This document shows positions 1 through 8,885 of a stretch of 45,939 bases of DNA, piece after piece. Under the pieces are notes generated by a model. The model ran no database searches and had not been told where the DNA came from. It saw only the letters and a list, made by a program, of their open reading frames with translations. A program made the position numbers and the translations under genes. Each line of letters opens with the position of its first letter. Position 1 is the first letter of the stretch. Source of the DNA: Pseudomonadota bacterium (GTDB taxonomy: Bacteria > Pseudomonadota > Alphaproteobacteria > Rhizobiales > Devosiaceae); NCBI GenBank assembly GCA_023433775.1, contig JAEYTY010000090.1, forward strand, positions 1 to 45,939, in the 5' to 3' direction.

Positions 1-399
1 ATTGCGCCACACAGTGTCGACGCCCTCGGCATCGCGCGCATATTGGCGCGGCAGTGGCTCACCGGAGGAATTCTGCATGGGCTCGACATTGACGCCGATA
101 AAGCCCAGCAGCCGGTCGGCCTCGTCATAGGCCAATTGCCCGGACACGAACTGGCCCCGGTCGCTCACAAAACTGATGTGTTGATCATTGCCCGTCGGCG
201 TCACGCCCGAAAGCCCGCCAAACTGATCATTGGAGCTTTGCAGCGTCAGCCCGCCGCGAAAGATCAATCCTTCGACTTGCTGATCAAGCTCGATGCCCTT
301 GAAGCGTGTGACCGGCACGGCACTGACCATCGCCTCGACCGCCATCGCCGGTTGGGCGACCAGAAGAAGCGATACCAGCAACCCGGCCCGCAGCTTCAT
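1..399 (-). CDS. Esterase-like activity of phytase family protein (N-terminal part, cut by window edge)
   Basis: The frame is open for 133 codons from an ATG at 399 to the first base of the window, so only the N-terminal part is visible. The first 20 or so residues form a signal peptide (MKLRAGLLVSLLLVAQPAMA), so the mature protein is probably periplasmic. The later text FKGIELD, GGLSGV, FVSDRG, LLGFIGVNVEPM and RDAEGVD resembles the phytase-like esterase beta-propeller family, whose substrates are mostly unknown. Its start codon overlaps the cobT stop in an ATGA at 396-399, so it is probably co-transcribed and translationally coupled with cobT. The family call rests on motif memory, and the C-terminal two thirds cannot be seen. 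Confidence 0.72.
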   Translation of the reverse strand, partial: MKLRAGLLVSLLLVAQPAMAVEAMVSAVPVTRFKGIELDQQVEGLIFRGGLTLQSSNDQFGGLSGVTPTGNDQHISFVSDRGQFVSGQLAYDEADRLLGFIGVNVEPMQNSSGEPLPRQYARDAEGVDTVWRN

Positions 400-2285
400 C
401 CCCGCACCCGCCGTCGTGCCTGGGCCGGCAGTTCTTCATCGAACAGCGCCGCCAGCTCATCGGTCAGCGCTCCGCCCAGCTCTTCCGCATCGAGCAGCGT
501 CACGGCACGGCGATAATAGCGCGTCACATCATGGCCGATGCCGACTGCCACCAGCTGGATGGGCGAGCGCGTTTCGATGTCTTCAATCACCTGGCGCAAA
601 TGGGCTTCGAGGTAATTGCCGGCATTGACGGACTGGGTCGAGTCATCGACCGGCGCGCCATCGGAAATCACCATCATGATGCGCCGCTGCTCCGGCCTTG
701 CCATCAACCGCTTGCGCGCCCATTCCAGCGCTTCGCCGTCGATATTTTCCTTGAGCAGGCCCTCGCGCATCATCAGGCCCAGATTACGCCGCGCATGGCG
801 CCAGGGCTCGTCGGCGGCCTTGTAGATGATATGGCGGATATCGTTGACGCGGCCCGGATTGGTCGGGCGATTGGCCTCAAGCCAGGCTTCGCGGCTCTTG
901 CCGCCCTTCCAGGCGCGCGTGGTAAAGCCCAGGATCTCGACCTTCACCCCGCAACGCTCCAGCGTGCGTGCGAGAATATCGCCGCAGATCGCCGCAATGG
1001 TGATCGGCCGTCCGCGCATCGAGCCGGAATTATCGATCAACAGCGTCACCACGGTGTCGCGGAAATCGGTATCGTTCTCGACCTTGAAGCTCAGCGCCTG
1101 CAGCGGATCGGTGACAACGCGGGTGAGGCGTGCCGTATCGAGCAGGCCCTCTTCGAGATCGAACTGCCAGCTCCGGCTCTGCTTGGCCATCAGGCGCCGC
1201 TGCAGCTTGTTGGCGAGCCGCGCCACAGCGCCGGCCAGATTTTCGAGCTGCTTGTCGAGCAGCGCCCGCAACTGGTCGAGTTCCTCGGGCGGGCAAAGCT
1301 CTGCCGCCTTGACGATTTCGTCGAATTTGGTGGTGAAGACCTTGTAGTTGAACTGGTTGGAAAGGCGCTCACCGCCATCCTTGGCGGGGGGCGGCATGGG
1401 CGCATCTTCACCCGCATCGGCCTCGGCGTCTTCGTCGCTGTCGGCCATGTCGGCGTCCATGCCCTCGACATCGCCAGTTTCTTCGCTTTCGCCTGCCTGC
1501 TGGTCTTCGTCGCTATCGGCCTGTTCGTTCTCGCCCTCGCCCTGCTCCGGCGACTCGTCCGATCCTTGCGCCTGCTCTGGCTGGCTGTCGTCGTTCTGCT
1601 CCTCGTCCGAGGAATCCAGATTATCGAGATCAGCATCCGACACCAGGTTGAGATCGCGCAGCAGCATTTTCGCGGCGCGCGAAAATGCCTCCTGATCCTC
1701 ATAAGTGCCGCTCAGCTTTTCCAGCGACGCGCCTGCCTTGGCCTCGATTTCGCTGCGCCACAGATCGACCAGCGCCCGGCCCGATGGCGGCACTTCAACC
1801 CCGGCCAGTTTCTCGCGCAACATCAGGCCGAGCGCTTCGGCCAGGGGCGCATCGCCCCGGTCGCTGACTTCGGCGAAATTGGCCCGGAACAGCCGATCTT
1901 CCAGCATTTCGTGGATATTGCCGCCCATGCCCGGCATCCGGATACAGCCCAGCGATTCCACTCGCGCCTGTTCCAGCGCATCAAAGGCCGCCCGCGCCTG
2001 CGGGTCCATGGGTGCGCGCTTGCGGTGTGCATCGGGATCGTGGCTCGCCAGCCGCATGGCCATGGCGTCGCCCTGCCCGCGGGTAATGGCAATGTCGCGC
2101 CGCGTCGGCAGGCGCGGCAGATTGGGCAGGCGCGCCTTGTCCGAGGTCAGCAGCGGCCGGTCGGCGGTAAAACTCACCTCAAGCTCGGGGGCACCACCAA
2201 TGGCGCGCACGGTCACGCCCATCGCAGATTTGAAAATCTGCGTCTGGTCGGGCTTGTTGGCTTTGCTGCGCGGTGGGATTGCCAT
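396..2285 (-). CDS. cobT: Cobaltochelatase subunit CobT
   Basis: This 629-residue protein is the VWA-domain subunit of the ATP-dependent cobaltochelatase, which with CobS and CobN inserts cobalt into hydrogenobyrinic acid a,c-diamide in aerobic cobalamin synthesis in the cytoplasm. The C-terminal half has a von Willebrand factor A domain with a MIDAS motif DNSGS at 418-422. Residues 217-297 are a very acidic low-complexity linker rich in Asp, Glu, Gln and Ser, typical of CobT. The length fits the family at about 630 residues. cobS lies 128 bases upstream on the same strand, and the spacer between them carries a two-hairpin repeat. cobN is not in the window. The ATG at 2285 gives the expected N-terminus. 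Confidence 0.95.
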   Translation of the reverse strand: MAIPPRSKANKPDQTQIFKSAMGVTVRAIGGAPELEVSFTADRPLLTSDKARLPNLPRLPTRRDIAITRGQGDAMAMRLASHDPDAHRKRAPMDPQARAAFDALEQARVESLGCIRMPGMGGNIHEMLEDRLFRANFAEVSDRGDAPLAEALGLMLREKLAGVEVPPSGRALVDLWRSEIEAKAGASLEKLSGTYEDQEAFSRAAKMLLRDLNLVSDADLDNLDSSDEEQNDDSQPEQAQGSDESPEQGEGENEQADSDEDQQAGESEETGDVEGMDADMADSDEDAEADAGEDAPMPPPAKDGGERLSNQFNYKVFTTKFDEIVKAAELCPPEELDQLRALLDKQLENLAGAVARLANKLQRRLMAKQSRSWQFDLEEGLLDTARLTRVVTDPLQALSFKVENDTDFRDTVVTLLIDNSGSMRGRPITIAAICGDILARTLERCGVKVEILGFTTRAWKGGKSREAWLEANRPTNPGRVNDIRHIIYKAADEPWRHARRNLGLMMREGLLKENIDGEALEWARKRLMARPEQRRIMMVISDGAPVDDSTQSVNAGNYLEAHLRQVIEDIETRSPIQLVAVGIGHDVTRYYRRAVTLLDAEELGGALTDELAALFDEELPAQARRRVRG

Positions 2286-2330
2286 GGTTTAATCCGTTAT
2301 GCGGACGCCTGCGCACCTGTCTATCGCGGC

Positions 2331-2400
2331 GTCATTCCCGCCGGAGCGGGAACCTCGACTGTCTGGCTTGTCCAAACGGAGCCCCCGCTTTAGCGGGGAC
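2331..2400. repeat. Intergenic double-hairpin repeat between cobS and cobT
   Basis: Two perfect short hairpins stand in tandem. TTCCCGC at 2335-2341 pairs with GCGGGAA at 2346-2352 across a 4-base loop, and CCCCGC at 2383-2388 pairs with GCGGGG at 2393-2398 across TTTA. A related half-copy lies at 27346-27375, reading TTCCCGCGAAAGCGG followed by a TCCGTT tail. No run of T follows, so it looks more like a palindromic interspersed repeat than a terminator, although a folded transcript could change the cobS:cobT expression ratio. Confidence 0.65.
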
Positions 2401-2413
2401 CCGGAAAGGAAAA

Positions 2414-3397
2414 CTAGGCCATCACCGCCAGATTGGCGGAGCTTTCCGGCAGATCTTCGCCGAACACGCGCTGATAGAACTCGGCCACCACCGGGCGTTC
2501 GAGCTCGTCGCACTTGTTGAGGAAGGTCAGGCGGAAGGCGAAGCCGATATCGCCACCAAAGATGACGGCGTTCTCGGCCCAGGTGATGACGCCACGCGGT
2601 GACATGACCGTGGAAATATCGCCATTGATAAAGGCCGAGCGGGTGAGATCGGCCAGGCGCACCATGTTGGAGACCTGCTTCTTGCCCTTTTCGGTCTCGG
2701 CATAGGCCTTGTTCTTGGCCAGAACGATGCCGACTTCCTTGTCATGCGGCAGATAGTTGAGGGTCGTCACGATGGACCAGCGGTCCATCTGGCCCTGATT
2801 GATCTGCTGCGTGCCGTGATAGAGCCCCGACGTATCGCCCAGGCCAATCGTATTGGTGGTCGAGAACAGGCGGAAAGCCGGATGCGGGATGATGACGCGG
2901 TTCTGGTCGAGCAGCGTCAGCCGGCCCGACTGTTCCAGCACGCGCTGGATCACGAACATCACGTCCGGACGGCCGGCGTCATATTCGTCAAACACCAGCG
3001 CCACATTGTTCTGCACCGCCCAGGGCAGGATGCCGTCGCGGAATTCGGTGATCTGCTTGCCATCCTTGAGCACGATCGCGTCCTTGCCGACGAGATCGAT
3101 ACGCGACACATGGCTGTCGAGATTAACGCGCACCAGCGGCCAGTTCAGCCGCGCCGCAACCTGCTCGATATGGGTCGACTTGCCCGTGCCGTGATAGCCC
3201 TGCACCATGACGCGGCGATTGAATGCAAAGCCCGCCAGGATCGCCAGGGTGGTATTGCGATCAAAGAGATAGTCCGGATCGACCGGCGGCACATGTCCGC
3301 TTGCCTCTTTGTAACCCTTGACCACCATGTCGGTATCGATGCCGAACAGCTCGCGCGCGCTATATTCGGTGTCGGGCAGATTGGCGTATTCAGTCAT
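2414..3397 (-). CDS. cobS: Cobaltochelatase ATPase subunit CobS
   Basis: This 327-residue protein is the AAA+ ATPase of the CobN-CobS-CobT cobaltochelatase of aerobic vitamin B12 synthesis. A Walker A motif GYHGTGKST is at 67-75 and a Walker B segment ALVFDEYD ends near residue 140. A sensor-type sequence FSTTNT follows, as in the MoxR/CobS AAA subgroup. The length is normal. The ATG at 3397 is preceded only by a weak purine stretch. It sits upstream of cobT on the same strand and downstream of the J-domain gene, an arrangement I associate with Hyphomicrobiales. No cobalamin riboswitch-like structure is obvious in the 108 bases upstream. Confidence 0.96.
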   Translation of the reverse strand: MTEYANLPDTEYSARELFGIDTDMVVKGYKEASGHVPPVDPDYLFDRNTTLAILAGFAFNRRVMVQGYHGTGKSTHIEQVAARLNWPLVRVNLDSHVSRIDLVGKDAIVLKDGKQITEFRDGILPWAVQNNVALVFDEYDAGRPDVMFVIQRVLEQSGRLTLLDQNRVIIPHPAFRLFSTTNTIGLGDTSGLYHGTQQINQGQMDRWSIVTTLNYLPHDKEVGIVLAKNKAYAETEKGKKQVSNMVRLADLTRSAFINGDISTVMSPRGVITWAENAVIFGGDIGFAFRLTFLNKCDELERPVVAEFYQRVFGEDLPESSANLAVMA

Positions 3398-3505
3398 GGG
3401 AAAGCTCTTGGATCTTGGAGGGCAGTCGGTGGCAGGGGCCGCAAAGGCAACGCGCGCTCTATAGCAGTAATGTGAGAGGGCGGGTAGCCTTGCAAGGGCA
3501 TGGCC

Positions 3506-4129
3506 CTATCGCGCAACCAGCCCGGTTTTTTTCAGGTGCGTATAGGCCGCAATGACCGAACGCAGCCGGTCTTCCGAAGAGGCATCCCCGCCATTGACGT
3601 CGGGGTGATGCAGCTTCACCAGCGCCTTATAGGCCGCCTTGATCTCGTCGGACTTGGCATGGCCATGAATGCCCAGCGTTTCGAGCGCCCGCCGGTCCGG
3701 CTCATTGAGCGGTCGCACCCGTTCCGCGGCAGGGGTCTTGTTCTGCTGGTAGCGATAGCGCGCAAAAACGCCAAACGGGTCGCCAAAGCGGTCGCCCGGA
3801 CGCACACCGGCAGTACGGGCCGCCCGTGCAGCGCCCGGATTGCCCGTGGCAAAGCTGGATCGGCTTTCGGCCTTGGGCGGCGCGTGCAGCGCTTCGTCCA
3901 GCTGTTCCTGGCTCATGCCGGCAAAGAAATTGAACGACTTGTTGTAGTGGCGCACATGCTCGAGGCAGAAATGGTGATATTCGCCCTCGCTGCGCGGACC
4001 CTTGGGCGCCTTGTGGTCGCCTGCCCGCTCACACCCTTCCCAGTCACAGGTAATCGTGACCGGCTCAGGCTTTTCTTCCCGGCGTGGACGGATGCGAATG
4101 CTGTCGAAGAGCTTGGATTGCGATTTCAT
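3506..4129 (-). CDS. DnaJ-like protein with C-terminal J domain and N-terminal Cys/His motif
   Basis: This 207-residue protein carries its J domain at the C-terminal end (about 145-205), with the HPD motif at 175-177 that stimulates Hsp70 ATPase. This is the reverse of classical DnaJ, where the J domain is N-terminal and is followed by a Gly/Phe region and zinc fingers. The N-terminal third has C28, C33, H39, C55 and H58 in a CxxxxC...HxFCxxH arrangement that could bind a metal. It is therefore a specialised co-chaperone, not DnaJ itself. It is divergent from bolA and followed by cobS on the same strand. Partner Hsp70 and client are unknown. Confidence 0.85.
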   Translation of the reverse strand: MKSQSKLFDSIRIRPRREEKPEPVTITCDWEGCERAGDHKAPKGPRSEGEYHHFCLEHVRHYNKSFNFFAGMSQEQLDEALHAPPKAESRSSFATGNPGAARAARTAGVRPGDRFGDPFGVFARYRYQQNKTPAAERVRPLNEPDRRALETLGIHGHAKSDEIKAAYKALVKLHHPDVNGGDASSEDRLRSVIAAYTHLKKTGLVAR

Positions 4130-4172
4130 TGCGCCTAGTTACATATCTCAAAAATCAGTATCGGAGCCCGAG

Positions 4173-4457
4173 ATGTCCATCAGGGACACCATCACCAACA
4201 AGCTCACCGAACATTTCTCGCCTCTGCACCTGGAGGTGATCGACGAATCCAATCGCCACTTTGGCCATGCCGGCTGGCGAGAGGGTGGTGAAACCCATTT
4301 CCGTGTCAGAATCGCGGCCAACCATTTTGCGGGTCTCAGCCGCGTGGCGCAACACCGCGCTGTCATGGCAGTCCTCGACGCCGAACTCAAGGACCGCGTG
4401 CACGCCCTGGCCATTGATGTCCTGCCGCCCGGCGGCCCCTATGGCGAACCGGACTGA
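4173..4457 (+). CDS. BolA family protein
   Basis: This 94-residue protein has the single class II KH-like fold of BolA. The family works with monothiol glutaredoxins in iron-sulfur cluster handling and has been linked to stress morphology. The signature stretches are VIDESNRHFGH near the N-terminus, FRVRIAANHFAG in the middle and VHALAIDVLPP near the end. I chose the ATG at 4173, preceded by GGAG, because upstream codons in the same frame read through the divergent J-domain gene. It converges on the CNNM/CBS gene, with 20 bases between the stops. Confidence 0.92.
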   Translation: MSIRDTITNKLTEHFSPLHLEVIDESNRHFGHAGWREGGETHFRVRIAANHFAGLSRVAQHRAVMAVLDAELKDRVHALAIDVLPPGGPYGEPD

Positions 4458-4477
4458 GGCGATATGCGTCGCCGCAC

Positions 4478-5755
4478 CTAGGTTTTCTCGGGGAAAATCC
4501 GCACCTTGGACACCCGCTGCCGGTCGCGTTCCAGCACCACGAACCGGAAGCCATGGGCCAGCACTTCATGGCCCGGCTGCGGAATCATTTTTGCGGCATT
4601 GATCACGATACCGGCCACGGTATTGGCGTGGGTATCGGGCAATTGCCAATCCAGCGCCCGGTTAATGTCGCGGATCGGCACGCTGGCATCCACCACATAG
4701 CTGCCATCGCTCTGCTTGTTGATGCCGAAAATCGCCTCGTCATCGGGCTCGTCATGCTCGTCCGAAATATCGCCGACAATTTCCTCGATAATGTCTTCGA
4801 GCGTCACCAGTCCCTCGACGACGCCATATTCATCCAGCACCAGCGCCATATGCGAGTGGCGCTTGAGAAAGGCCGTCAGCTGCACCTGGACCGGCGTTGA
4901 TTCCGGAATGTACCAAGGCTTGGTCATGATCTGGCGGATGTCGATCTGGCTGACATCGCCTTTGGCTTCCAGCATGGCCCGCAGCACATCCTTGGCGTGG
5001 ATCACGCCGATAATGTCGTCCGGCACACCCTCATAGAGCGGAATGCGCGTATAGGCGCTTTCCAGCACCGCCTTGACCAATGCTTCCGGGCTCTGGTTGA
5101 GGTCAAGCGTTGTCATCTGCGTGCGGTGCACCATCACGTCGCTGACGACGAGATCGCGCAGGTCGAGCAGCCCGCCCAGCATGTCGCGGTCGCCCTTGAC
5201 CACTTCACCTTCCGAATGCAGGAGGTCCAGCGTGCCGCGGATTTCGTCATGCCCAGAAATGCCGCTCACATTGGCCGCATCAAGGCCGAACAGGCGCAGG
5301 ATCGCATTGACGATGGCCTGCACCGCCAGCGTTACCGGCGCAAAAATCAGCACCACGACGCGAACGACTGGCGCCACGCCCAGCGCAAACCCGTCGGGCC
5401 GCATCAGCGCCAGCGTCTTGGGCAACACTTCGGAAAAAATCACCACCGCCACTGTCATGGCGATGGTGGCATAGGCAATACCCGCCTCACCGAACAGGGC
5501 GATCAGCACGCTGGCCGCCAGTGTCGATGCAAGAATATTGACGATATTATTGCCCAGCAGGAGGGCCCCGATCAGCCGCTCCTTTTCGGTCGTCAGCTTT
5601 TCAACCAGCAAGGCCCGCTTGTCGCCCGAGCGCGCCAATTGGTGCATCCGGGCCCGCGATGCAGCAGTCAGGGCTGTTTCCGATCCGGAAAAAAAGAAAC
5701 TCATGGCCAGCAGCACAATAATGCCGCCACATGTCAGCCAGAGGGAAAAACTCAT
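4478..5755 (-). CDS. HlyC/CorC-type CNNM and CBS domain membrane protein
   Basis: This 425-residue inner-membrane protein has a DUF21/CNNM transmembrane domain over about residues 1-190. Hydrophobic segments are near 5-25, 60-90, 95-115 and 125-150. A CBS pair follows at about 200-330 and a CorC/HlyC C-terminal domain at 340-425. Family members are linked to magnesium/cobalt efflux or membrane homeostasis; the true substrate cannot be read here. Its ATG overlaps the aroB stop as ATGA at 5752-5755, so it is probably the last gene of an aroK-aroB-CNNM operon. Confidence 0.93.
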   Translation of the reverse strand: MSFSLWLTCGGIIVLLAMSFFFSGSETALTAASRARMHQLARSGDKRALLVEKLTTEKERLIGALLLGNNIVNILASTLAASVLIALFGEAGIAYATIAMTVAVVIFSEVLPKTLALMRPDGFALGVAPVVRVVVLIFAPVTLAVQAIVNAILRLFGLDAANVSGISGHDEIRGTLDLLHSEGEVVKGDRDMLGGLLDLRDLVVSDVMVHRTQMTTLDLNQSPEALVKAVLESAYTRIPLYEGVPDDIIGVIHAKDVLRAMLEAKGDVSQIDIRQIMTKPWYIPESTPVQVQLTAFLKRHSHMALVLDEYGVVEGLVTLEDIIEEIVGDISDEHDEPDDEAIFGINKQSDGSYVVDASVPIRDINRALDWQLPDTHANTVAGIVINAAKMIPQPGHEVLAHGFRFVVLERDRQRVSKVRIFPEKT

Positions 5756-6867
5756 ATTGCCCGCATCTCTTCAAGATAGGTTCGCACGGCGCCCGGATCG
5801 ACATTGCGCTCGATAAAGGCCTGTCCGATGCCTCGGGTGAGGATGAATGTCAGCGCCCCGCGCTGCACCTTCTTGTCCTGCGCGATGGCGGCCATCAGCA
5901 CATCGGTGGGGCCAAGTGTTCCAGTAATGTCACCCAATGTGGTGGGCAGGCCCGCTTTTCTCAAGTGCGCCGCGACACGCCCCGTATCCTGGCCGGGCGC
6001 TAAACCCAGCCGGCTGGAAAACCCATGGGCCAGCACCATGCCGATGGCAACGCCTTCGCCATGCAGCAGCCGGTCCGAATAGCCGGTGTCTTTTTCCAGC
6101 GCATGGCCGAATGTGTGCCCGAGATTGAGCAGGGCGCGGACACCCATTTCCTTCTCGTCCTCGATCACCACCCGCGCCTTGTGCGCGCAGCAGCGAGCCA
6201 CCGCCTCGCCCCGCGCCGGGCCACCGGCAAAGATTTCAGCCTGATTGGCTTCAAGCCATTCAAAAAAGTCCGGATCGTCGATCAGCCCATATTTGACCAC
6301 TTCGGCATAGCCCGCCGCAAACTGCCGGGACGAGAGAGTGTCGAGCGTCGAAAGGTCTGCCAGCACCAGTTTGGGCTGATGGAAAGCGCCGACAAGATTC
6401 TTGCCATGGGGCGAATTGATGCCAGTCTTGCCGCCAACCGAGGAATCCACCTGCGCCAGAAGCGAGGTCGGCATCTGGATGAAATCCATGCCGCGCCTTG
6501 TGACCGAAGCGGCAAAGCCGGCCAGATCGCCGATGACGCCGCCGCCCAGCGCAATGACCAGGTCGCCGCGCTCCAGCCGCGCCGCCAACAGGCCCTCAAC
6601 CACCTTTTCGAGCATGGCATAATTCTTCGTGCCTTCGCCCGCCGGCACCGTCACCACATCATATTGAAGCCCTGCGCCATCCAGCGCTGCGGTGAGCCGC
6701 GGCAATTGGGCTTGTGCCACCATCTCGTCGGTGACAATGCCATAGCGCCGCCCCGGGAAGCGTTCGGCCAGAATTGCGCCTGCCTCGTCCAGCAGGCGGG
6801 GGCCGATCAGGATGTCATAGGCCCGTTCGCCCAGCGCAACATGAACAATATGGTCGATCTGGGCCAT
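5752..6867 (-). CDS. aroB: 3-dehydroquinate synthase
   Basis: This 371-residue enzyme converts DAHP to 3-dehydroquinate, the second step of the shikimate pathway, using NAD and a divalent metal. The glycine-rich NAD loop GGGVIGD is at 108-114. The PTSLLAQVDSSVGGK block and the metal ligands in EVVKYG, NLGHTFGHALE and LLHGEGVAIGM are present. I start at the ATG at 6867 (MAQIDHIV) because it lies 10 bases after the aroK stop and matches family length; the open frame extends 21 codons further into aroK. Confidence 0.96.
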   Translation of the reverse strand: MAQIDHIVHVALGERAYDILIGPRLLDEAGAILAERFPGRRYGIVTDEMVAQAQLPRLTAALDGAGLQYDVVTVPAGEGTKNYAMLEKVVEGLLAARLERGDLVIALGGGVIGDLAGFAASVTRRGMDFIQMPTSLLAQVDSSVGGKTGINSPHGKNLVGAFHQPKLVLADLSTLDTLSSRQFAAGYAEVVKYGLIDDPDFFEWLEANQAEIFAGGPARGEAVARCCAHKARVVIEDEKEMGVRALLNLGHTFGHALEKDTGYSDRLLHGEGVAIGMVLAHGFSSRLGLAPGQDTGRVAAHLRKAGLPTTLGDITGTLGPTDVLMAAIAQDKKVQRGALTFILTRGIGQAFIERNVDPGAVRTYLEEMRAI

Positions 6868-6877
6868 GCGGCACCCT

Positions 6878-7477
6878 TCAGGCTTTGAGAAATTCGTGCA
6901 CCGCATTGACCACATCGGCGGCCACCACATCCTGCGGCACGTCGCGGCTCAGCACAGTGACATCCGCTTCGGCATAGATGGGATAGCGTTCGGCAATCAG
7001 CTTTTCGAGCGTTGCGCGTGGATCGGCAGTCTTGAGCAGGGGCCGGTTGGAGCGCCGCGACACCCGCGCGAACAGCACATCGGCATCGGCCTTGAGCCAG
7101 ACCGAAAGCGCCTCCGCCTTTATCAGGGCCCGCGTTTCAGCATTGGCGAAAGCGCCGCCACCAGTCGCCAGCACGATGTCGCGCTCCTTGAGGAGCCGCG
7201 CAATGACCCGCGTTTCGCCCGCCCGGAATTCGGGCTCGCCGCGCTGCTCGAAAATCTCGGGAATGCTCATCTGCGCAGCCGCTTCGATTTCCTCGTCGCT
7301 GTCGATGAATTGCCGCTTCAACCGGCTGGCAAGGCGCCGTCCGACCGTGGTCTTGCCCGCCCCCATCATGCCAACCAGCACCAGCGGCCGGCCGCCGAGC
7401 CGTTCAGCCAGCACCCGCGCCCGCGATAGCCGCATCGCGGTCTCAGATTTGCTCACCTTGCCCCGTCCTCCGCTCAT
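6878..7477 (-). CDS. aroK: Shikimate kinase
   Basis: This 199-residue kinase phosphorylates shikimate to shikimate 3-phosphate with ATP. Walker A is GMMGAGKTT at 36-44. The shikimate-binding DSDEEIE and the GGGAF loop are visible, and the lid arginine region follows. The N-terminal extension of about 30 residues before the P-loop is usual in alphaproteobacterial AroK. It is first in the aroK-aroB-CNNM block, with its promoter presumably in 7478-7626, shared with the divergent xerD block. Confidence 0.95.
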   Translation of the reverse strand: MSGGRGKVSKSETAMRLSRARVLAERLGGRPLVLVGMMGAGKTTVGRRLASRLKRQFIDSDEEIEAAAQMSIPEIFEQRGEPEFRAGETRVIARLLKERDIVLATGGGAFANAETRALIKAEALSVWLKADADVLFARVSRRSNRPLLKTADPRATLEKLIAERYPIYAEADVTVLSRDVPQDVVAADVVNAVHEFLKA

Positions 7478-7626
7478 GGCGCTATCAAGCGGTCCGCACC
7501 TTCCCTGTCAAGCAAGCTTTGCCTATGCCCAGCTTGATCGGGAGGCTCCTTTACCCCAAACTCATCCAAACCGGATCGCAACCTTTTGCTCGGATAATCG
7601 CCCGAAATTCCCCGTGCAGGATTGTC

Positions 7627-7836
7627 ATGCCCAGCCTCTTTCGCCTTCTCATCACCCTGCTGTTCCTGGCCGGCCTCGTCTATGCAGGCATGTTCGCGCT
7701 GGTCGCTTTTGTCGAGCCCAACCAGAAAGAGGTCAGCCAGCGCGTGCCCACGCGTGATCTGCTGGGCGAGACCAATCCGGGGCGTCCCGAAGCGCTCAGC
7801 CCCAATGTGACGAATAACGCGCCGGCCCGGCCATGA
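7627..7836 (+). CDS. Small single-pass membrane protein upstream of xerD
   Basis: This 69-residue protein has one strongly hydrophobic segment at about 6-28 (RLLITLLFLAGLVYAGMFAL), followed by a polar Pro/Asn-rich tail. I recognise no domain. Its stop overlaps the xerD start in ATGA at 7833-7836, which supports real translation and coupling. The ATG at 7627 places the hydrophobic segment at the N-terminus. It is the kind of small conserved hypothetical protein seen before xerD in related genomes; the function is unknown. Confidence 0.7.
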   Translation: MPSLFRLLITLLFLAGLVYAGMFALVAFVEPNQKEVSQRVPTRDLLGETNPGRPEALSPNVTNNAPARP

Positions 7837-8750
7837 GCGATGGCCATCTGATCGGCGCTTTCCTCGAAATGATGAGCGCCGAACGTGGCGCGGCGGCCAA
7901 TACCATCGCCGCCTATCGCCGCGACCTGGCCGATTATGCCGGCTTCGTGCTGGCCAAGAAGCAAACCCTGCTCACCTGCCCGCGCGACACAGTAACCGCC
8001 TGGCTCGACGACCTGCGGGCGCAGGGGCTCTCGGCGTCTTCCAGCGCGCGGCGTCTTTCCGCGATCCGCCAGTTTCACAAATTTCTCTGCGCCGATGGCC
8101 TGCGCGGCGATGACCCAACCCGGATTGTCCCCAGCCCCAAATCGCGCCGCGCTTTGCCCAAGGTGCTCTCCATTGCCGAGGTGGAGCGCCTTCTGACCCT
8201 GGCGGAAGCCGAAGCCAATGCACCCGCGACACCGGCAAAGCAACTTGCCGCCAAACGTCTCTATGTTCTGCTCGAAATGCTTTACGCCACGGGCCTGCGC
8301 GTGTCCGAGCTCGTCAACCTCAAGCGCAGCGCCGTCATGCGCGATGCCGCCTTCATTACCGTGACCGGCAAAGGCAACAAGGACCGCGTCGTGCCCATGA
8401 ACGACCGCGCCCGCGACGCTGTCCGCGCCTGGGTCGCCGAGCTGCCGCCCGCACCCGGATCGTCCTGGCTTTTTCCCGCCAATAGCGCTGAAGGCCATCT
8501 CGCCCGCCAGGTCTTTGCGCGTGATCTCAAGGCGCTTGCCGGCCGCGCCAATATCTCTTCAGCCCGCGTTGCGCCCCACGTTTTGCGCCACGCCTTTGCC
8601 AGCCATTTGCTGGCCGGCGGCGCTGATCTGCGCGTCGTGCAGATGCTGCTCGGCCATGCCGATATCTCGACGACGCAGATTTATACCCATGTGCTGGACG
8701 AAAAACTCCGCAATCTGGTGGAGACGCACCACCCTCTTGCCAGCGGGTGA
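7833..8750 (+). CDS. xerD: Site-specific tyrosine recombinase XerD
   Basis: This 305-residue recombinase acts with XerC at the chromosomal dif site to resolve dimers, under FtsK control. The N-terminal SAM-like domain spans about 5-95. The catalytic domain holds the full set R156, K180, H249, R252, H275 and Y284, in TGLRVSEL, HVLRHAFA, LGHADIST and IYTHV. The length fits XerD. It lies in housekeeping context rather than beside an integration site, so a phage or integron integrase is unlikely; XerC versus XerD is assigned from overall similarity and the accA neighbourhood. Confidence 0.9.
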   Translation: MSDGHLIGAFLEMMSAERGAAANTIAAYRRDLADYAGFVLAKKQTLLTCPRDTVTAWLDDLRAQGLSASSSARRLSAIRQFHKFLCADGLRGDDPTRIVPSPKSRRALPKVLSIAEVERLLTLAEAEANAPATPAKQLAAKRLYVLLEMLYATGLRVSELVNLKRSAVMRDAAFITVTGKGNKDRVVPMNDRARDAVRAWVAELPPAPGSSWLFPANSAEGHLARQVFARDLKALAGRANISSARVAPHVLRHAFASHLLAGGADLRVVQMLLGHADISTTQIYTHVLDEKLRNLVETHHPLASG

Positions 8751-8885
8751 AAGGCAATATCAGCCAATCTGGCCGCCATGACTTGACTCGCGATTGCGCC
8801 ATCGTCACTTTCCGGCCACTTTAGAGCGCAACAGCAGCGACCCAATATCCGGGTCCAGAAACAGCGACCCTTACGGGCGGGTGGA

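Noticed and set aside
531..2393. A 620-codon plus-strand open frame opposite cobT
   Set aside because: GC-rich codon structure of cobT keeps the antisense frame open; no recognisable domain and it opposes a clear family member.
3398..3505. Cobalamin riboswitch upstream of cobS
   Set aside because: The spacer is only 108 bases and shows no B12-box-like conserved core or the needed helices.
7833..8750. XerD-like recombinase as the integrase of a mobile island
   Set aside because: No tRNA, attachment-site repeat or cargo adjoins it; flanks are accA and aroK housekeeping genes.
8826..8885. CAGCGACCC repeated twice before accA as a regulatory tandem repeat
   Set aside because: Only two short imperfect copies in a GC-rich leader; not distinguishable from chance.
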